In this document: in pieces, positions 24,958 to 34,756 of the stretch
Position numbering within the stretch: the first letter of the stretch is position 1
How the letters are laid out: the number at the start of each line of letters is the position of its first letter
Source of the DNA: Flavobacterium panici
GTDB taxonomy: Bacteria; Bacteroidota; Bacteroidia; Flavobacteriales; Flavobacteriaceae
Direction: 5' to 3'
NCBI RefSeq assembly: GCF_903819335.1
Contig: NZ_CAIJDE010000028.1
Location: 42,034-106,033 of the forward strand
DNA: 64,000 nt
Made by a program: the position numbers and the translations under genes
Notes under the pieces: model-generated
Told to the model about the DNA's origin: nothing
The model's input: only the letters and a program-made list of their open reading frames with translations
Database searches by the model: none

Positions 24958-25509
24958 TTACACGTAAGGTTTGATTGCTGTTGCGTAGTCGCTTAAAGCA
25001 GTTGAAGAAAGCACGTAGTTTCTTGAAAATTCTGATTCCTCTGTATGGAATGTTACCGTAAAACCGTTTAAGTCTGCGATAGCTCCACCCGTTTGGTCTG
25101 TGGCTGTAGTCGCTACCGCTCCGAACTGAGAACCAGCCGCCACGATAGACCCGTCATTCTTTTCTAAGAACAAAACAACCTCACCTTTGATAAGTTCGTT
25201 TATTAATTTTACTGTTTCTAAGTCTGTACCTTTTGCAACATTGAATACACAAGGAATATCACCAACAACCGATGTTGAGCGGTTATCACCACCCATTGTT
25301 GCAGTTTCTAAATAGTTAACAGTTGTGTTTTTAAGTTCTAACCTTGCGATAGTTGAACCGCTGAATACTGTTGCAAGAGTAGTTACACCCGCACCAGTTA
25401 CAGAAAGACGGTTTAAGCTGTCAAAAGGTGCAACCCCTACCGCTTTAACCCCTGCCATACCTGACATACAAGCTAACTTACGGCTTTTTGAAATTGATGT
25501 ACAACCCAT
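24958..25509 (-). CDS. Probable tail tube or major tail-like protein
   Basis: The 183-residue protein is rich in Gly, Ala, Thr and Val, with alternating beta strands (GAGVTTLATVFSGSTIARLELKNTTVNYLE, GFTVTFHTEESEFSRNYVLSS). This composition and length suit a tube-forming or decoration protein. It lies immediately after the capsid gene. Tube identity is a guess from composition and place; a capsid decoration protein is the main alternative. Confidence 0.45.
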   Translation of the reverse strand: MGCTSISKSRKLACMSGMAGVKAVGVAPFDSLNRLSVTGAGVTTLATVFSGSTIARLELKNTTVNYLETATMGGDNRSTSVVGDIPCVFNVAKGTDLETVKLINELIKGEVVLFLEKNDGSIVAAGSQFGAVATTATDQTGGAIADLNGFTVTFHTEESEFSRNYVLSSTALSDYATAIKPYV

Positions 25510-25579
25510 TTTTATATACTGTTTTTCTTTTGGTTATAAGAGTGGTCGCACCTTAGCACGACCAGCCTTATTGTTATTT

Positions 25580-26596
25580 TTATCCTTGAATTGTGATGTA
25601 TCTTTGGTTAGTTACCCACGTTGCAATTGATTGTTTGTTTTTGATATATCTTTTTTGAGCACCGTTCGCCATTTTGTCAACTTCTAAGTAAGAAGCATCA
25701 CCGCTTAAGTCTAAAAGAACTTTTAAGTACTCAGGTAATGTTAACATTACAACTCCTACCATTGGGTGAAACTCGATTTTAACACCGTTGTATGAGATAA
25801 CCTCGTTTGCTCCTGAACCTTCAACAAGGAAGTTGATATTTGAAGCTGCACCAACTGAGTTGTTAGCGATTTTGATTAATTGTCTGTGTGCTAATGGTGC
25901 GAAGATTCTAGGTTCTGAACTTGTAGCGTTGATTACTTTGTCAGGCGCACCAAGGTATAATTTACCGTATTCAGCTGCGATGTTTGCCGCTGTGTATGTA
26001 GTACCAGTTAATTTAACTGTGTCAGCAATACCTGCACCCGCAACCGTTTTGCTGTTTGAGTCGTTGTATAACGCTCTTACTGGGATTGAATCGAATTCGC
26101 TTGTTGGCATTGCTGCAACTGCTGCTTTGAATGAAGCTGATAATCCTGTTAAAGCTGCAACTGCTGATTTTGTAGCTGTTGTTGCTCCGTTCCATAAGTG
26201 GCTTTCTAAGTCTTCCCCGATTGCTGGCGCAACCTGAATCAAGACTTTTTTATCAAACTCGTCAGATACTTGGTTGAAAGCACCCTTAGCCATTGATTTT
26301 TCAAATCTTGTACCGAATAAAACAGCGTCGTCGATAACGTCACTATATTCAATTGATTTTAACGCAACACCTGTTTTGATTGCGCTTAAGTCAATAGTTC
26401 CGTCAGCTGTTACCGCATCTGTTGAACCCGCTTTCATTGTTACGCTTACTTTAGATTCGTAAACGTCCGCACCTGATTTAAAACCTTCTTGAATGTCGAT
26501 TACTCTATCTCTAAGCGTTTTAGAATCTGCATATAATTCTGATTGAATTTCTTCTAAATCAGGGTTTTTCTTTCCCCCTGCATAATTTATTGCCAT
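25580..26596 (-). CDS. Major capsid protein (HK97-like)
   Basis: The 338-residue protein has the HK97-fold pattern: an N-terminal arm with charged helix (PDLEEIQSELYADSKTLRDRV), an E-loop-like strand region, a long spine helix (KGAFNQVSDEFDKKVLIQVAPAIGEDLESHLWNG), FAPLAHRQLIKIAN, then a P-domain strand pair ending in ATWVTNQRYITIQG. It follows the protease/scaffold gene by 13 bp, the expected order for head maturation. Confidence 0.85.
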   Translation of the reverse strand: MAINYAGGKKNPDLEEIQSELYADSKTLRDRVIDIQEGFKSGADVYESKVSVTMKAGSTDAVTADGTIDLSAIKTGVALKSIEYSDVIDDAVLFGTRFEKSMAKGAFNQVSDEFDKKVLIQVAPAIGEDLESHLWNGATTATKSAVAALTGLSASFKAAVAAMPTSEFDSIPVRALYNDSNSKTVAGAGIADTVKLTGTTYTAANIAAEYGKLYLGAPDKVINATSSEPRIFAPLAHRQLIKIANNSVGAASNINFLVEGSGANEVISYNGVKIEFHPMVGVVMLTLPEYLKVLLDLSGDASYLEVDKMANGAQKRYIKNKQSIATWVTNQRYITIQG

Positions 26597-26609
26597 TTTT
26601 TAGTTAATA

Positions 26610-27734
26610 TTACTTTTGCTTGTTATGTTGCATTTTTTCGAAATTGCTCATTTCGTCGTATGATTTTGTGGTTGCTGGCGGTATGTTTTTAATTGCTTCC
26701 GCTGCTGGCGTTTGCGCTTTCATTTCTGTTAGTTCTGCATCCGCTTTGATTTTTTCAGCCTGTAACTTCGCTAGTTCTTCTTGGGCTGTTGCCAAGTCTT
26801 TTTTCAACTGCTCGTTTTCCGCTTTTAGGTCTCCTTGGTCGTCCTTTGCAGGCTCGTCAGCTGGTGCGTCCTCTGCTTTTGGGTCTTCAGCTGGTGCATC
26901 TGCTGGCGTTTCGTCTGCCATTTCTTCAGCTGGTGTGTCCTCTGCTGGTACTTCTTCGGCTGGCTTGTCTTCAATTGCTGTAATCGTTCCTAAATCGTCA
27001 GTTTTATAGATTTTTGAGTCGATTTCAACCTCTGTATTTGCCATTGGTTCACCCGCTTTGTCTGTCAAGATTTCACCCTCTTTTAATTCAATCGCAAATA
27101 CTTTTTTATCACCGCTTGCGAACTCTTTTTTGTCCTCATTAGCCATAAAAAAATCTTTGATTGATTTGAAAATGCTTTTTTTGTTCATTGTCTGCTTATT
27201 GTAATTCTCATTATTGTTAACCTCTTTGAACCCAAGGCGGGCTTCGATGCTCAAACCGTCAAGATTTCCGTTTTTTACCTCGTTCCAAACCTCTTGGTTA
27301 TCGATTTTATAGCCCATCATCCAAGTACCTGCGGGTAAGTTGAAACCCATTGCATTAGATTTATCATTTGCTGGGTCTTGAACAATCCAAGATTCGAAAG
27401 GATAAACCCCGTCAATGTTTTCTTTTTGGTTGTGGTTGATATTGGTTGTAGAGTTGTGACCGTTTTTGAAGTAGTTTTTTTGCAACTGGTCGATTGTGTC
27501 TGACGTATAGAAAACCTGTGCGTTTTCACCATTTACGTCTGCTCTAAAGATTAACTTGTTAGGTATCATTGCAGGTGCGTAAACGATTTGTTTTTCGTCT
27601 TGCGTGAAGTGGAAAATTTGAGGTTTTTCAGCGTTGAAGTGTAGTAAAGTAGTTTCGAGTGCTGGGTCTTTCACAAGTGAAACCCTAAATACACCCTCTT
27701 GGTCTTTACTAAATACTAATTCATACTTTTTCAT
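26610..27734 (-). CDS. XkdF-like prohead protease fused to a scaffold-like tail
   Basis: Residues about 1-165 match XkdF-type putative serine proteases (FRVSLVKDPALETT, YAPAMIPNKLIFR, the conserved NGHNSTTNINHNQ and ESWIVQDPANDKSNAMGFNLPAGTWMMGYKI). A long low-complexity Pro/Ala/Glu/Asp region (about 255-305) and a coiled coil (about 310-345, DLKAENEQLKKDLATAQEELAKLQ) follow, the composition of internal scaffolds. The protease is expected to cut the scaffold during head maturation. A promoter of the late type begins four bases before the ATG. Confidence 0.8.
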   Translation of the reverse strand: MKKYELVFSKDQEGVFRVSLVKDPALETTLLHFNAEKPQIFHFTQDEKQIVYAPAMIPNKLIFRADVNGENAQVFYTSDTIDQLQKNYFKNGHNSTTNINHNQKENIDGVYPFESWIVQDPANDKSNAMGFNLPAGTWMMGYKIDNQEVWNEVKNGNLDGLSIEARLGFKEVNNNENYNKQTMNKKSIFKSIKDFFMANEDKKEFASGDKKVFAIELKEGEILTDKAGEPMANTEVEIDSKIYKTDDLGTITAIEDKPAEEVPAEDTPAEEMADETPADAPAEDPKAEDAPADEPAKDDQGDLKAENEQLKKDLATAQEELAKLQAEKIKADAELTEMKAQTPAAEAIKNIPPATTKSYDEMSNFEKMQHNKQK

Positions 27735-27738
27735 ATGA

Positions 27739-27769
27739 ATATTATAGATTGAAAAGCACTGAAAGTAAA
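27739..27769 (-). promoter_or_regulatory. Late promoter copy 2 (TTTACTT-N16-TATAATAT), protease gene
   Basis: On the minus strand TTTACTT (complement of 27763-27769), 16 bp, TATAATAT (complement of 27739-27746), then TCAT and the ATG at 27734. Counting from a -10 TATAAT, the transcript would begin at the A of the ATG. Confidence 0.65.
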
Positions 27770-27788
27770 CGTTATGGGTTATTTTTTT

Positions 27789-30116
27789 TTAGAAGCTGTT
27801 AGCTTCAACTTTCTTATTGTCTAATGTTTGTTGTGTCGTAACTTCTGAACTTACAACATAAGCTTTAATTGGTGCTTGGTTTTGCGAATTCTTAGCAACA
27901 GCACTGGCAATCTGATTCTCGCTAGATGCTTGAAAACTCACCTGAGGTGCTGCGGTTGCCTGTGTTCTTGTTCCTCCACCGCTTGACGTTTGGCTTGTCG
28001 GCATATCTGTTGCAGTTCCAGCACTACCCCCACCCCCTACGGCTTTTAATGCTTTACTTGTATTGGCAATAATGCTGGCCGCTCCAAGCGCACCAGTTGC
28101 AATGTGAACCGCTGACCAAGGCAAACCGAAGGTTAACGGGCTGCTTGCCATATCTTGCGAAACAGCCTCAACCGTGTTAATAGCTACCTTACCCAAAGCA
28201 ACTGCACCATCTGCGACAATGATACCTTTTTGTACAGCTTTGTTCTTTTCGAATAACGATTTACCAGCAGATAGGGCCGCAGTTCCTAAAGCATTGATAC
28301 TGTCCTGCTCTGCTTTCTTCTGTGCAAGTTTTTTGTCTGCGATTTCTTTTTCTTTATCCGCATTTGCTTTGGCTAAATCTGCCTGAGCCGCCCAATATTC
28401 GGTGTCTTGCTTCAATTGAGCCTCTTTGCTCTCTTTGTCTAACTCTAGTTGAAGCGTGTTATACTTCTCAGTTAGCAATGCTTGCAGGTCTCCCGTGTCT
28501 TCACCCTTTTGTCTGAACGCTTCCAGCTCTGCAAAGTCTCTTTCTTTCTGCAAGTCTAGCTTTTCTTGGGCTGTCTTTGCGTTCATATCCTGATTTGCTC
28601 GAAATGTCTGTATTTCTAGGTTGTTTAAGTCCTCAGCAATTTTCTTCTTAAGTTCGGCTTCGGCTTCGGCTGCTTTTTTAATCTCGTCAAGACGTTTTTT
28701 ATTGGCATCCTCTTGCGCTTTAAGCTGTTCGTCGTAAGCCTTTTTTCTTGCGTCCGTTTCCCTTTTGGTTTCATCAACTAAAAACTGGTTATTTAGGTCA
28801 ATTCGTTCCTCTTTTAAATCGTTGGTTTTCTTGTTATAGTCCTGCAATTCGTTATAAGCGTTAAGCATTGCTTCTTTTTGCGCTTTTAAAGCCTCTTCGC
28901 TTGCGTCTTTTTCTTTCAGGTCTAACAGGATTGAACGCTCACGTAAAAAGTTGGTCTTCGCAATCATTGCGTTCTTTTGACTTAATCTGCTGGCTTCGTT
29001 GATATGTGCATTTGCCAAGGCGTTAACCTCTTTTGCGCTTTTTCCGCTGGCTTCGGCAAGGTCTTCTTCAAGTTTGTTGTTACGCTCCAACTGTTTGAAA
29101 GCCTCTTTTCTAGCTTCGGTAAGTTTCTTTTGAGCCTTAAGATTATCTTCTGCCGCTTTTGTCTGTTTCTTTTCCGCTTCTTCATTGGCTGCCAGTGCTG
29201 ACACAAGTAACCAAATACCAGCCGTAAGAGCTGCCACCGCCAAAGCGATTGCAACAACTGGATTGGCCGCCAAAGCGATGTTATACGCCCATTGGGCAGC
29301 TGTAAGAATACCCGAAGCAACGGCACTTAAGCCCTTTGCAATAATGTTCTTTTCTTCGGCCGCTGTTTGTGCTTCTGTAGCTGTTGCGCTGGCAATAATC
29401 GCCATACGTACAATTTTAAACTGTTCCCCAAGTTCAGCAAGTCCTTTTAAACCCTCAGCGAAAGCCATAGCAGCTTGCATCTTGGCAAGCACCTTGGTTG
29501 CGTCTTCACTTTCAACACCCAATACACCAATCGCACTGGCCGCAAAATTTATCCCAGTGGCCGCAATTTGTGTAGCTGCTCCTAACTTATCCTTAAAGGT
29601 TGCTGCCGCTGCATCGACTGCCGCATCTGTTAAAACCTGCGTACGTCTATACTCACCAACAACCTGTAATAATCCTTGGTACTCTTCGCTAGCTTGTTGT
29701 CCAGCAAGTGCCAATTCGTAAAGACGGTCTTCGGCTTCCCCCATACGTGTAGTAAGCGGTTGCAGTTCTCCATAAACTTCCTCAAAGGTTGCGTTTAAGT
29801 CTCTCGTACTGTCTGCCGTTGCGGTGATTTGCTTTTGTAAGTCGCTTACCGCTTTGGCTGCGTTTATGGCTTCTTTTGAACTTGCCCCGTATTGATTTGC
29901 CATTTTGGCAAGTTCTTTAACTGCTAAATCTAGTTGCGCTTTGAGTTCCTTTTGAGCCTTGGCGTTTTTTTCCGATTCGCTCGTATTGTCGCTTACGCTG
30001 TCAGTTGTGTTGTCGATTGCGTCGGCTAGGTTGTTAACCGTTCTTTGTATTTCATTTGCATTGGTATTGAAATTCAGGTTAATATTTTGTTCTATGTTCT
30101 CGTTTTGTTCTGCCAT
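27789..30116 (-). CDS. Tail tape measure protein
   Basis: The 775 residues are almost all helical: coiled coil at about 1-160, a hydrophobic pair at about 255-310 (ANPVVAIALAVAALTAGIWLLVSAL), long charged coiled coils (about 315-610) and a Gly/Ala-rich end (SAVHIATGALGAASIIANTS). Tape measures set tail length and often help DNA entry; at about 1.5 angstrom per residue this one would make a tail near 115 nm. It closes the terminase-to-tail unit, just before late promoter 2. Confidence 0.8.
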   Translation of the reverse strand: MAEQNENIEQNINLNFNTNANEIQRTVNNLADAIDNTTDSVSDNTSESEKNAKAQKELKAQLDLAVKELAKMANQYGASSKEAINAAKAVSDLQKQITATADSTRDLNATFEEVYGELQPLTTRMGEAEDRLYELALAGQQASEEYQGLLQVVGEYRRTQVLTDAAVDAAAATFKDKLGAATQIAATGINFAASAIGVLGVESEDATKVLAKMQAAMAFAEGLKGLAELGEQFKIVRMAIIASATATEAQTAAEEKNIIAKGLSAVASGILTAAQWAYNIALAANPVVAIALAVAALTAGIWLLVSALAANEEAEKKQTKAAEDNLKAQKKLTEARKEAFKQLERNNKLEEDLAEASGKSAKEVNALANAHINEASRLSQKNAMIAKTNFLRERSILLDLKEKDASEEALKAQKEAMLNAYNELQDYNKKTNDLKEERIDLNNQFLVDETKRETDARKKAYDEQLKAQEDANKKRLDEIKKAAEAEAELKKKIAEDLNNLEIQTFRANQDMNAKTAQEKLDLQKERDFAELEAFRQKGEDTGDLQALLTEKYNTLQLELDKESKEAQLKQDTEYWAAQADLAKANADKEKEIADKKLAQKKAEQDSINALGTAALSAGKSLFEKNKAVQKGIIVADGAVALGKVAINTVEAVSQDMASSPLTFGLPWSAVHIATGALGAASIIANTSKALKAVGGGGSAGTATDMPTSQTSSGGGTRTQATAAPQVSFQASSENQIASAVAKNSQNQAPIKAYVVSSEVTTQQTLDNKKVEANSF

Positions 30117-30118
30117 TC

Positions 30119-30640
30119 TTAGTAGTCGTAACTCACTGTTTCAAAGTGTAATCGTAATGCTTGTACCTCACCAGTCCATTCTTTTAAAATGATTTGAAAT
30201 TGAGACGGTGAAATAATTTTAAAGACGTTCTTACCTAATGAAGACCCGTTTTGAAGCAATACCGAACTTGTCGGCACTTGTTCGTACCAGCTTTTTACGA
30301 TGTAGTTATTGTTTGGGTGTGAGTTTTGAAGGTTAACCGTAATGACAGTGTTGTTAGGCATTGACACACACGAAACACTGTTAGTATTTCCGTAGTGGCG
30401 CAGACGGTCGGATAATTGAATACCTAATTCGATACCAACCTCAACACCTCCAAAACTCCCGTTGTTGGCTGTAATCATACCACGATTAAGAGGCTGCCCG
30501 CTTGTTGATACTGGTTGAAGTGTTTCCAAGTAATCAATTAAAGCTAGTTCAACTGCTCTATGCTCAGCAGGTTCTATGTTGCTGTTATCAGCTAAATTTG
30601 TGTTTACAAGTTCTTTTAATTCTTCGATGGTTAAAGCCAT
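30119..30640 (-). CDS. Tail-region protein of unknown function
   Basis: The 173-residue protein begins with a helical segment (MALTIEELKELVNTNLADNSNIEPAEHRAVELALIDYL) and continues with beta-strand repeats and a long strand region ending LRLHFETVSYDY. It lies two bases upstream of the tape measure gene. The N-terminal segment is common in Bacteroidota fibre-like proteins, so a minor tail or fibre role is likely. Confidence 0.5.
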   Translation of the reverse strand: MALTIEELKELVNTNLADNSNIEPAEHRAVELALIDYLETLQPVSTSGQPLNRGMITANNGSFGGVEVGIELGIQLSDRLRHYGNTNSVSCVSMPNNTVITVNLQNSHPNNNYIVKSWYEQVPTSSVLLQNGSSLGKNVFKIISPSQFQIILKEWTGEVQALRLHFETVSYDY

Positions 30641-30670
30641 TGTTTAAAATCATATTTTTTTCTTTTTTCG

Positions 30671-33181
30671 TTATAGTATTTGGTATTGTGTTGAATCGTA
30701 ACCCGTCGGATTATAGTTGTATTCAGTCGGAACAATACCGTTGTTTAAATCGTCTAGTGTTATATAATTCAACAAGGTTAATTTTGTCTTCCCTGTCGTA
30801 ATATCGATGTTCGCATCCAACACACTGAAACGGGTTTCACCGATGATAATATCATTTTGAAGTCTAAACCCTGTTGGCGGTTCGTTCCCTCTTGTTGGGT
30901 TAACATAGATTTCGGAACTAGGCAAGTATAAATCGTACTTGTGCGAAAGTGAATTAACATTTAAAAGTCTTGTCGTTTGAGCCGAATAATATCTTTGGTA
31001 CAATGATTCGGTTTTGTCTTTGTTTGTGTTGTCACCGCTCACGTCGTCAATTAGTACGCTGAAACCTAGAGACTGTTTAGTATTTGCGAACCAAGGCAAC
31101 ATTAACATATAACTGTTAATTGGGATGATATTCGTATCAGCCAATAAAAACCCAAGTTGCACACCATTAGACAAGTATGCAAGATTGTTATTTACAAATA
31201 AAACAAGCTCGGTATTGATTGGTTTGTAACGGTTCTGTTCGTCGGTCGCTTCGTTACTAAATCCATAATACGTTTGCAGATTTGTATTTAAAACACCTCT
31301 TGGTGGTATGATTGTATAATTAGTCACAACGCTGAACTCGTTAGCCTTACCGCTGTTGTTGTCCTGACTTATTTGTCCGTACTCCAACCCTGCCGTATTA
31401 CCTGCCACGTAGTCAACGTTAGATTTATACTTGCTCGTTGTGTGCTTAAAGTTGTATTTATTGTATTTATCCTGAACCGATTTTGTATAAGTTGAAGCGT
31501 TTACATATGATGTATAATCAACTTCTTTCTTAGCGTAAATCTTATGTTCTTCGTTAACGTCCTCAATACTTAAAATCTGCAATTGATTTTTATTTACAAT
31601 CGGGTTATAAATCGATAAGTTGAATGTCTTAAGGAATGATTGAAAGAAATCAACGACTTTCATTTTTGGCAGTGACTGTACAAAGTCGATACCGCCCGAA
31701 GCCCTGAATTTTTCGTTACCATCTGAAAAACAACGTTGTGCAATTACATTATAACCTTGTAACCACCCCCCGTCCTCATTGGCGTAACCGTATTGTGTGT
31801 ATATATTGGTAACTTCCCAGCTTGCTAGGTCGGCTTTAAATAATAAATAGAATTCAATCGATGGATATAGTTCGTAACCTTCTGTGTAATTATCGAAAAG
31901 TGTGTCAGGGATATCAACAAATACGTTGTTATTACCTGTCACCATATCAACCGAAGCGTTAAGTATTTCTTCGCAGTCTGCAGGTGCTTTTGTCCCATTT
32001 GGTCTGCGTAATGAAATGTTTATTTTTCCGCTTGCGGTCTGCAATACAAGGTTTGTCAACTGAACACTAAACCTGATATATTTTGTTGTTCTTTGCAACG
32101 TGAAAATATCGGGCATACTTAATGTTGCTTTATCACCAATATTGATTTTAATAGCACCGAAACCATTTTTTAAACTATTAGAAACGTGATACTTAAAAGG
32201 CTCTGCGCCCACTAAAAAACCAGGCGGTATGTCAGTACCAAAGAACGGTACAATCTCAGGTGTGGCAGGAAATTGCACACCTTGGTTAAATGCGTCGAAT
32301 ATCAATAATTGACAATATATTGTGTTGAATTGGTTACTAAAATTAATTACGTTGTTGTCGCTAAGCTTCTCTTCCGAAGCTGCACCATTAACCCAAACAT
32401 ACATTTCATTAAACATCTTGTCGTTTCTAAGTGGCATATTAACCTGCAAACCGTATTTCTTAAACATCATTTCAACCAACGCACGATAACTAATTGCGGG
32501 CTTCAATTCAGTTGTTTCAATTGGCGTTAACGTTGCACCGCTATATATTGTGCTATATGCGATATTGTCGGTTACGTCCTCAACTTGGCTATAACTCCAA
32601 ACACGGTTATTTGATGCAAGAGGTGTTATGTAGTTAATTACAATGTCGTTTGCGCTGGTTGTTCCGCTGTTAACGTAATCTAGTTCCTTGTATAATAATT
32701 GTTTTGCGTGTATAGAATCTCTTGCAACCGTTGGCGTATATTGTAAGCTGGTTGAGCCTGTTAAGACTGTTGCCAAATCACTGATTAAGTCGTCACCTAT
32801 TCGCTCTTTAAGGCTTTTAAAATCTGTTTCAAAACTTCCCTGTATTGAGGTCATACCGTTATTATCATATTTCGCCTCTTCAACGTTGAAGTTTCCTGTT
32901 AGGTTTAAATTACCGTCAGTGTAAATCTTGCAGGGAAAAGAGCCTGTAATGTTGGCTTTCTGTATGTCCGTATCACCAAAGAACAAAAGAGCCTTGCGGT
33001 TCTTCGGTGTTGCTGGAATGCTGAACGATAAAGAATAAGGCGCAAATACTTTGCTTAAATCTGTTAAGTCCTTTTGCGTATATTTTACGTTGATTGATTC
33101 GTCTTCGCTAATGTCAAGTTTAACGTAATCTGTTGAACCGCTGAAAGGTGCTATATAAATTTCGGTAACTACCTGTTGCAT
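30671..33181 (-). CDS. Large tail-tip or baseplate-like protein
   Basis: The 836-residue protein is beta-rich and begins with the phrase SFSIPATPKNRKALLFFGD found in Bacteroidota phage tail proteins. It contains a domain with QIEFYLLFKADLA-like strands and KMKVVDFFQSFLKTFNLSIYNPIVNKNQLQILS in the middle, the pattern of hub proteins (gp27/gpD-like). It is coupled by TAATG to the preceding gene. It is probably the tail hub or tip that carries the fibres. Assignment is by composition and order. Confidence 0.6.
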   Translation of the reverse strand: MQQVVTEIYIAPFSGSTDYVKLDISEDESINVKYTQKDLTDLSKVFAPYSLSFSIPATPKNRKALLFFGDTDIQKANITGSFPCKIYTDGNLNLTGNFNVEEAKYDNNGMTSIQGSFETDFKSLKERIGDDLISDLATVLTGSTSLQYTPTVARDSIHAKQLLYKELDYVNSGTTSANDIVINYITPLASNNRVWSYSQVEDVTDNIAYSTIYSGATLTPIETTELKPAISYRALVEMMFKKYGLQVNMPLRNDKMFNEMYVWVNGAASEEKLSDNNVINFSNQFNTIYCQLLIFDAFNQGVQFPATPEIVPFFGTDIPPGFLVGAEPFKYHVSNSLKNGFGAIKINIGDKATLSMPDIFTLQRTTKYIRFSVQLTNLVLQTASGKINISLRRPNGTKAPADCEEILNASVDMVTGNNNVFVDIPDTLFDNYTEGYELYPSIEFYLLFKADLASWEVTNIYTQYGYANEDGGWLQGYNVIAQRCFSDGNEKFRASGGIDFVQSLPKMKVVDFFQSFLKTFNLSIYNPIVNKNQLQILSIEDVNEEHKIYAKKEVDYTSYVNASTYTKSVQDKYNKYNFKHTTSKYKSNVDYVAGNTAGLEYGQISQDNNSGKANEFSVVTNYTIIPPRGVLNTNLQTYYGFSNEATDEQNRYKPINTELVLFVNNNLAYLSNGVQLGFLLADTNIIPINSYMLMLPWFANTKQSLGFSVLIDDVSGDNTNKDKTESLYQRYYSAQTTRLLNVNSLSHKYDLYLPSSEIYVNPTRGNEPPTGFRLQNDIIIGETRFSVLDANIDITTGKTKLTLLNYITLDDLNNGIVPTEYNYNPTGYDSTQYQIL

Positions 33182-34386
33182 TATTTAATATCTAGTATCT
33201 TGTTGTTAGTTTCGTCGAACTTTATTGTATATTCGATGTTAACTTTATTGTTTAGCCTTGTCATATTAACAAGTTCCTCAGGGTTTGAAATGATTACGGG
33301 TATTTGCTGGAACGTTGAAAAGTAACCTAAGCTTTCAGCCGTTACTGTATCATTATCAACCGTAATTGTAGTATCGTCAACCGTGATATAAGTATTATCG
33401 ACCGTGATACCTGTAACCTCTGTCGATGTTCTTTCATCACTGAAACGAATTAAATAAACCTTTGGGCTGTAAATAAGTTCTTCAATCAATTGTGTTGCCG
33501 TTTCGTCAATATGACCCGTGTTAATTATGTATGTCTGTGTCACGTCTATTGTGTCCCTAAGCGTTGAATGTATCTGCGAGTTATTAATTCTGCTTGGGTC
33601 TCTAAACATTCTATTTGAATTTGTTACACTTGTCTTGCTTGAAATTATTGTTTTACCAAATGGTGTAAAATAATCCCATAAGCCCAGCTTATTTAAAAAC
33701 ACAATCAAATAGCTGTCCTTTGCGCAAAAGCTTTGGCGTGCTGACGGTGTGATTTTGGTTTGTGAAATCATATTACCGCTAGTGCAAGTACTTACCGCCT
33801 GACCGAAGTTGAAAGTATTTTCGAAATAGTTATCAATGTATTGGTTGTAGTATCTCAGCGGGGCCGCTTTGAATATGTCTGATTTGTTCGGTGTAATTCC
33901 GTTAGTTACCCCTGAGTTCTGTTCGTAGTTCCATCTATAACCCATTGTTGCAAAACAAGTAGGACGTACAACCGTAGTTGATACGATAGCGTCGGTTACG
34001 GGTTCTTGTTCTAATACTTCGGTTATGATTTGGAAAAATACACCCTGCCCCGCTTGTGCTGGCAATGAGTAAGGATTCCAAGCAAATTGCGGTTGATTTG
34101 TATTTGGTGCATTCTCAGGACTTACTAAATATGATTTGATTAAGTCGGCAATGTTGATTGTAATATATTCGTCTGAACGGCTAACAATTTCCTTTACTAA
34201 GATTTGGTTTGCTTCCCCTAATTCAGTGCTTTGGTCAGCGTTCCAAATCCAAAGATAATGTGTTACTTTTTTTATCTGATTACCAACGTTAACCGCTGTT
34301 TGTCTAATATGAATTGGACTGTTGCAAAACTGGATTTTATCGGGTGCGTCGATAACTGTTTTTAAGTCGTTTGTTAAATCAGGCAT
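33181..34386 (-). CDS. Tail protein of unknown function
   Basis: The 401-residue protein has YLWIWNADQSTELGEANQILVKEIV and repeated short strands ITVDNTYITVDDTTITVDND near residue 340, a low-complexity beta run. It lies between the tail-completion-like genes and the tip protein and overlaps both neighbours by a few bases, showing tight operon packing. No family is recognised. Confidence 0.55.
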   Translation of the reverse strand: MPDLTNDLKTVIDAPDKIQFCNSPIHIRQTAVNVGNQIKKVTHYLWIWNADQSTELGEANQILVKEIVSRSDEYITINIADLIKSYLVSPENAPNTNQPQFAWNPYSLPAQAGQGVFFQIITEVLEQEPVTDAIVSTTVVRPTCFATMGYRWNYEQNSGVTNGITPNKSDIFKAAPLRYYNQYIDNYFENTFNFGQAVSTCTSGNMISQTKITPSARQSFCAKDSYLIVFLNKLGLWDYFTPFGKTIISSKTSVTNSNRMFRDPSRINNSQIHSTLRDTIDVTQTYIINTGHIDETATQLIEELIYSPKVYLIRFSDERTSTEVTGITVDNTYITVDDTTITVDNDTVTAESLGYFSTFQQIPVIISNPEELVNMTRLNNKVNIEYTIKFDETNNKILDIK

Positions 34387-34756
34387 TTGTTGTAAATGGT
34401 TGTATGAGTATTTCCGTTATTTGTGTTACAATTGTTTTTGTTGCTTCGTCGATATGTCTGTCAACCGACTGCATTAATTCATTTGGGTTCTGATACGCTC
34501 CGTAATAAACCTGTCCAAGCCAAAGCGTTGTATCACTCTCAACCCTGTAGTTTATCGAATCTCTGAGCGTACCCCCTGCCTTGTTCAGGCTTCCAGCTGG
34601 GCGCACTCGGTCGGTCTTGTAAAAAGTGTCCTGCGCAACCCTAGAATTCTGTTTTGCTTCGTCGTAAATAATCTCACCGAGTTTTAAAAGTTCTTCTTTG
34701 ATAATCTTATCGGCTTCTATTTGTTCCTTAGTTCTTCGTTTTCTCTGAATCTCCAT
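34379..34756 (-). CDS. HK97 gp10-like tail completion protein (second copy)
   Basis: The 125 residues contain YDEAKQNSRVAQDTF...GGTLRDSINYRVESDTTLWLGQVYYGAYQN, the layout of gp10-type head-tail or tail completion proteins: helix, then a strand pair ending in YYG. The same layout occurs in the preceding gene, so the two look like a tandem duplication that has diverged. It overlaps both neighbours. Confidence 0.6.
   Translation of the reverse strand: MEIQRKRRTKEQIEADKIIKEELLKLGEIIYDEAKQNSRVAQDTFYKTDRVRPAGSLNKAGGTLRDSINYRVESDTTLWLGQVYYGAYQNPNELMQSVDRHIDEATKTIVTQITEILIQPFTTNA

Noticed and set aside
26620..27009. Ser/Ala-rich frame opposite the protease/scaffold gene
   Set aside because: It is the complement of the low-complexity Pro/Ala/Glu scaffold region and has no independent support.
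29185..29721. 178-codon frame opposite the tape measure gene
   Set aside because: Ala-rich complement of helical Ala-rich coding sequence; a shadow.
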